Source: Wuchereria bancrofti (taxonomy: Eukaryota > Nematoda > Chromadorea > Rhabditida > Onchocercidae). Taken from it: a stretch of 64,000 nucleotides of DNA. The notes under the pieces were generated by a model. It was given only the letters and a program-made list of their open reading frames with translations. It was not told where the DNA came from and ran no database searches. The position numbers were made by a program, and so were the translations under genes. Below are positions 59,094-64,000 of the stretch, piece by piece (the stretch's first letter is position 1; each line of letters begins with the position of its first letter). The stretch is taken from positions 3,732,163 to 3,796,162 of the forward strand of contig SSBO01000009.1 in NCBI GenBank assembly GCA_005281725.1, written 5' to 3'.

Positions 59094-61422
59094 ATGAATG
59101 CACTAACAATCCTAACTTCATGCATTATACTTAGCTTTTTATTGATTATCATTCTTGCTGTTTACATTATCATGCAATGGTGTCGAAACAAATCACAACT
59201 TCAGTCCGGCTTACTTCATCGCAGACGATATACCGGTATGTTTTTCTTATTTTTATCATCAATAAAAGTTTAACCAAGATGACTTTATTATGATGGCACA
59301 TTTGAGATAAACATAGTAAATGCGTCACTATAACATAGTTTTACGTGACTGCTCGTATAATCTGATATGTAAAAGGTTTTACTCAAAGAATGATATTGCA
59401 AAATATGGCTGTTTTAAACATTCTTTGAAATTTCATTTAAAGTAATATATTTAAAATAACACACTCACTTAAAGTAGTAGAGTGAAAATTAATTTAAAGT
59501 AACTTCCTTAACAAATAAAAATTAAGTGAAAATGCAAAATATGTAAATTTCAAAGGAATTTTAGTTTATAAGCTAGTCACATTGATAGTTTTTTTTTCTT
59601 CTAGTTGCTCCTATTTTATCAGCTAGTCGTAGTTTTTATAAACAAAGGAGGAAAAAGATACTGTTAAAAAATTATTAGAATCCTTATGTTACCTTCATTT
59701 CGGTAAAAATTTGTGTGTAAAGTTAGGTTTTAAAGGATAGCTGCTTCTTCGAAAAAAAATGCAAAAAAAATTTATGTGAGTTGTAGAAATAATCTAAAAA
59801 AATTTATCTATGTAAATAAAATAGGATGAGACTATAAAAAAATTAGTGCAAAATACGTTAATAAATAAAATGTCTGTTCATGGGACTGTGAGAAAAATTA
59901 ATTAATGATTCCACTGAAACAGTGTCAATTAAATGCCGAGAAATTTTTTGAAGCTTTTAGAATCATATATTTTATATACCGCATTTTGCATTTTCTTTTT
60001 TTAATTAAATAAGACTAAAAAATACAACTGTTTCTGCTAATTTTAAAACTTAGCTAACAAAAGATGTTTGGGAAATAAAAAGTGGAATGAAATTAAAAAT
60101 ATAGTTTGAAAGGAAGGAATTAATTTAATCTATTTCATTCATTTATTTTTTTATTGATATTTTTTCAATTAATTTATTTTTTCCTTTTTTAGAAAGTCTT
60201 TAGACAACCTATTATTATTTCTAAAAATTCAGCGAAGAGAAATGAAAAAGTGAACAGAAGCACATATAATCCAGAAAGGCAAAAAAATTATATTTCCATG
60301 TGAATAAAACAATATTTGTAAAGAAATATTAATAGTTGGAACTGCACTGAACGTTTCGGATACTTTAACAAACTGTAGTAATGTTAGCTGATTTGTAAAA
60401 CAAGCGTTGAAATATTAAATAATCCCTTATTATTATAATTTAAGAAGCCTAACTATTAAATTCGAATATTTTATGAAAGTTTTCGAGCTTCAAAATAATT
60501 ATAGACCATCTTTTAAACAAGTAATTCCTTATTATTATAGTCGAAGAATAAGTCGTAGACTACGAATATATCAAATTTTAAAAAATCAGTACTGCTATTT
60601 CTTCTTCATCATTTTTCAAGATTATTTTTATTATTTCTCTGCATTGGCAAACTCATCTTGCATTTATCAATAGCCATACCACTTTACATCTCAAAGTTAT
60701 CATTGTACAATTCAGATGCTATCAAAAAGATAAGAATTTGAGATCAAAACCAATATAAGGTCAAAAAATTCTTAGAACTTGATTATTGTCCAAATTTAAG
60801 TTGTAATGATAAACATCTTTTTGAAAGAGTCAAAAATTTCATGGATAAACTATTTCGTGTAATCAGATTGGGATGAAAGGATTACGCAGAATTCAATGTA
60901 TAGCCTAGGCTAAGAAAATAGGATCAGGTTATATTTTGCTTTACCAGGCTCTTGATTAGCAGGAAACTGATAGCAACATTATCATCAGAGTTAAAAATGC
61001 AGGAACATTATGGCTATAATTTAGTTACTTTTTATTTTAACCTTTGAGCATTTATTTTTAATTTCTATTGAATGTAATATGAGAAAGATATATTAAAAGT
61101 ACCTTGGGAAAGAGAACTTTAGTACATATTTTTTGGATTTTTTTATGGCAAATAAATTATAAAAGCTTTTTCAGCTTGAAATGAGGTTTTTGTTTTTAAT
61201 TCCATTTCCCACTTTCCCATTGAGTTTTTAAAATTTTTCAATTAATATTTTGATATCTTTTTGAATTTGAATTTCTAAAAGAATAGGAGATAGATGAATA
61301 ATATTTACAAATAAATTATTATTTCAGATCTCACAACGGATGATTCAAATCAGCTGATGCCAATAACTAAATGCATTGCTACAGCTAATGCGTCGAACTG
61401 CCAAGATGCTTCAGCTCGTTAG
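59094..61422 (+). CDS. Small single-pass membrane protein with two possible last exons
   Basis: The first coding exon is 59094-59235; its exon begins after a TTTCAG acceptor at 58998. It encodes MNALTILTSC followed by one strong membrane helix (about residues 5-31, Ile/Leu-rich) and a basic stretch QWCRNK...HRRRY, then donor GTATGT leaving in phase 1. Two downstream exons both enter with two bases: 59605-59678 (acceptor TCTTCTAG, end KQRRKKILLKNY, TAG), giving 71 residues with a very basic tail, and 61328-61422 (acceptor ATTTCAG, segment TTDDSNQLMPITKCIATANA, TAG), giving 78 residues with a neutral, Cys-containing tail. The open frame continues upstream of the ATG to the acceptor, so 5' exons adding an ectodomain are possible. 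Topology is probably short N terminus outside, tail inside. No family is recognised. Confidence 0.58.
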
Positions 61423-64000
61423 TTTTGAATTTCGTATAAATTATAATTTTTCGATCTCCTCTCCCCTCCTTCCTCCTTGTCATTTTCGCCAACTTCAATT
61501 TTCCTCTTTACTAGACATTTCCTATTTTCTTCTCTCGAATGATAATAGTGAAGAATATTAAACATTTCTTATACTTTAAATAACCGCTTTACATGATTAA
61601 AATTAAGAAATTTTTTACTTCGAAAAAGTAAGAATTTTGATTGCGAGCAGTTAATTTGGAAAATTGTGAATTTTATTTTTTTGACTTACATTCCTTTTCT
61701 AAACTTAAATAATGTTTAAGGCCTTTTCTTTTTATTGTGACTGCAATTTGTCTTCGACGATATCTTTTCCTTTTTTACATCCTTATTAAAATGAATTTTT
61801 GATTTCTTTCTTTTTATGGATTTAGTTTTGGCAAGGAATGAGCCAATTTTTTACTAGATCTTAATAAACAGTTTAAATAGTAATTTAGCTAAGATTTATT
61901 ACGTTTATGGAAAAAATGTTATCTCCAGATTTAATCACGTATTAATTTTTAGATTATCGAAAGATTATGGGTAAAAACTTTCTGACCACGTCATCAACCA
62001 CCACTCCACAGTCTTGTTCAAAAACTTTCTCGTAACTTGTTTAGTATATACTTTAGATAATGTGTGAAAAATGAACCAATTTGAATTCATGACCTCTGAA
62101 TGAAGTAGCAAGATTGCTTTAAGATCATTGGGTGATATTAGACATGAAAAATCGCTTTAATTAATAAGCATTGTTCAATCAAAATTATTTCGTAGCTTGC
62201 TTAGTTATTTGAATATTAATTCAGATCTAATATTTCCGCTTATTAATTGAATTATGTTAAGGCTTTATTATACTAAAATTTTTTTTAGAACTTTTAGCTT
62301 CTTTTATTACTTTGAGCATCAAGCATCAATGTAGATATTGATAATTAAAACGAAAAAAATTCCATTAATAAACAAAATTCTTATCGGTTGCAGAAGATTT
62401 GATAAAAATAGATGTTGACTATTAATTTAAAATTTCAGCATTATTTCCTCTTATAATGTTGCTTAAAAGCGTATAACTTTTTACTGTAATGATATCATCC
62501 GTTTTTTCTTCTTGCTAAAAAAATTTTTCGATCGAAAAGTATTGCCAGTACTGCATAAAATTACATATACCATGTTGAGATAAATTTTAAACAGTTTTCT
62601 GTTAAAACTAGCATGAAATATTTGATTTGAGAAAAGTGAAATAAAAATGAAAAACAGCAATAATCGCTGTTTAATTTTAAGCACATTAACACTAAAAAAA
62701 TATTCTTTTACTCATCTTAAATCCATTAATTTCCTTTTTTTTCCCCTTTTTTTGTAAGAAAGCTTTTAGCAATTCTCATATTTTGACTAAAAAAGCTTTT
62801 TTTTTTTCCAAGAAACTATCCAATTTTTGAACGAATAATCAAAGTTTTACATAGGCACAAATTGTATAATATCTGGTGGGTGCAACATCTTATGGATATA
62901 AATTACAAGCGAATCAATCAATAAGTCTATGCTTCAACATTGTACGCTTTTTGAGATTGGCAATTATTCCTTCTATCCACCAATCCCCTCGAGACTGACT
63001 TCATATTTCTAAAATTACAAAATAATAGAATTGAAGAAAGCAACTCATAAAGCGTCCAAAATTTGCATCTATTTTGATGGTTAGAATCTAAACATTCGAA
63101 AAATGTTGCTCGATGAAATGAATTCAAGTTTCTTTTCTTTCATACAATTTTTTGCTTTATATACATTTCGGTCTAATTTATGCATTTTCAAACCTTTTAA
63201 ATACAGTTTGCAGTTGTCATTTGCATTCTCAGCTAGACTATTATGGCTGACATTTAATTCTTGAATAACAGAAAAAGTATTATAGCATTGAATTCTAGCC
63301 TTCGACAGGTATGCAGCAAATAGCTGACTAATCATCATATTACATCATATAACTGGTTCCATGCAGCTTATGCATAGTTTACTGTAACTTAGTTTTTTTT
63401 TTTTTTTTTTTAGAAGAAGCAATGAAGAATGATCAAAAAATCTGGATAACTCCAGACTATGACTTAATTTAAAAGTTTTTTAAAGTATTTTTTGCTGGTT
63501 ATAAATCATTTGATGCAAAATGCCCTAAAAACAAAAATACCATTGTTTTTCAATTGATGTTACAGCTGTTTGTAGTAAAAAATCTAAAGTCTGAAGGGAG
63601 TGTAATCATAAATTACTTTTGAAAAAAAAAACGCAAATACATCACTATGCATTACTTTAACGTGTCATTTTGAAACTTCCAATATCTTACCTCTCTCTCT
63701 TCAAGAACTTTCGGAAGAAACTATTCTGCTTCTTTGAAGTTTACATTTTTGGCCTCTCTTATTAAATTTTAATCAAGATTTGATAGAATTTCAAGAGTGG
63801 AAGAAAAGGAAGATGATGAGAGTGAGGTACATTTTTCTTAATAACTCCTATATTTGTGTATTAAAATTATTTACAAAAAAGGAGATTTTAAAATTTATTG
63901 TTACCTTTACTGAATGATTTGGCATTACTATCAAATAATTATTTATTATCTGTTTTACAAATTATAGAATTCACTTTTAATGTTTTAAACCAATATTAGC
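61423..64000. other. AT-rich end of window without a firm gene
   Basis: A - strand frame from an ATG at 63338 (84 codons to 63081) contains a single leucine-rich-repeat-like stretch (ELNVSHNSL) but has no splice context. A short acidic + strand frame before GTACAT at 63829 could be an exon of a gene continuing beyond the window. Neither is supported enough to call. Confidence 0.4.

Noticed and set aside
1..64000. tRNA, rRNA, spliced-leader or CRISPR loci
   Set aside because: None was recognised on reading both strands; a covariance-model scan would be needed to exclude small RNA genes.

Overview
The window looks like nuclear DNA of a parasitic nematode, most likely a filarial (clade III) worm. 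It is about 70% A+T, genes are broken into many short exons (24 to 290 nt) with GTAAGT-type donors and TTTCAG/TTTTAG acceptors, several starts sit just after a trans-splice-like acceptor, and the proteins that can be named resemble metazoan/nematode families. There is no sign of bacterial or organellar DNA. All exon chains were rebuilt by eye from splice sites and reading phase. A chain is trusted where every junction keeps phase; no RNA or database evidence was available.

Layout. 1-2.2 kb: weak small + strand gene. 2.7-22.9 kb: run of - strand genes, mostly for single-pass membrane proteins or charged proteins of no family I recognise: a 201-aa membrane protein (2749-3793), a 25-exon gene for a ~1000-aa type I membrane protein (5415-15219) with a 101-aa gene nested on the same strand in one intron (12516-13539), a membrane protein with a Lys/Glu-rich tail (16491-18346), a lysine-rich fragment with broken frames (19933-20347) and a partial gene (21808-22892). 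25.3-27.7 kb: a five-exon class A GPCR on the - strand. 29-38 kb: gene-poor, with one small - strand gene (33162-34509), one possible last exon (29196-29292), an inverted-repeat element and a perfect hairpin.

38.4-45.8 kb is the best annotated part. A ten-exon LPGAT1-type lysophospholipid acyltransferase gene lies on the - strand. Its 4.2-kb intron holds a complete six-exon DGAT2/MGAT-family gene on the + strand. Both families are acyl-CoA-dependent, ER-membrane lipid acyltransferases, one acting in phospholipid remodelling and the other in neutral-lipid synthesis.

49.4-51.1 kb: + strand gene for a type II membrane protein with a thrombospondin-type-1-like ectodomain. 51-59 kb: empty AT-rich DNA. 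59.0-61.4 kb: small membrane-protein gene with two phase-compatible last exons. 61.4-64 kb: nothing firm. An assembly gap of 90 N (46826-46915) lies between short-unit repeats.
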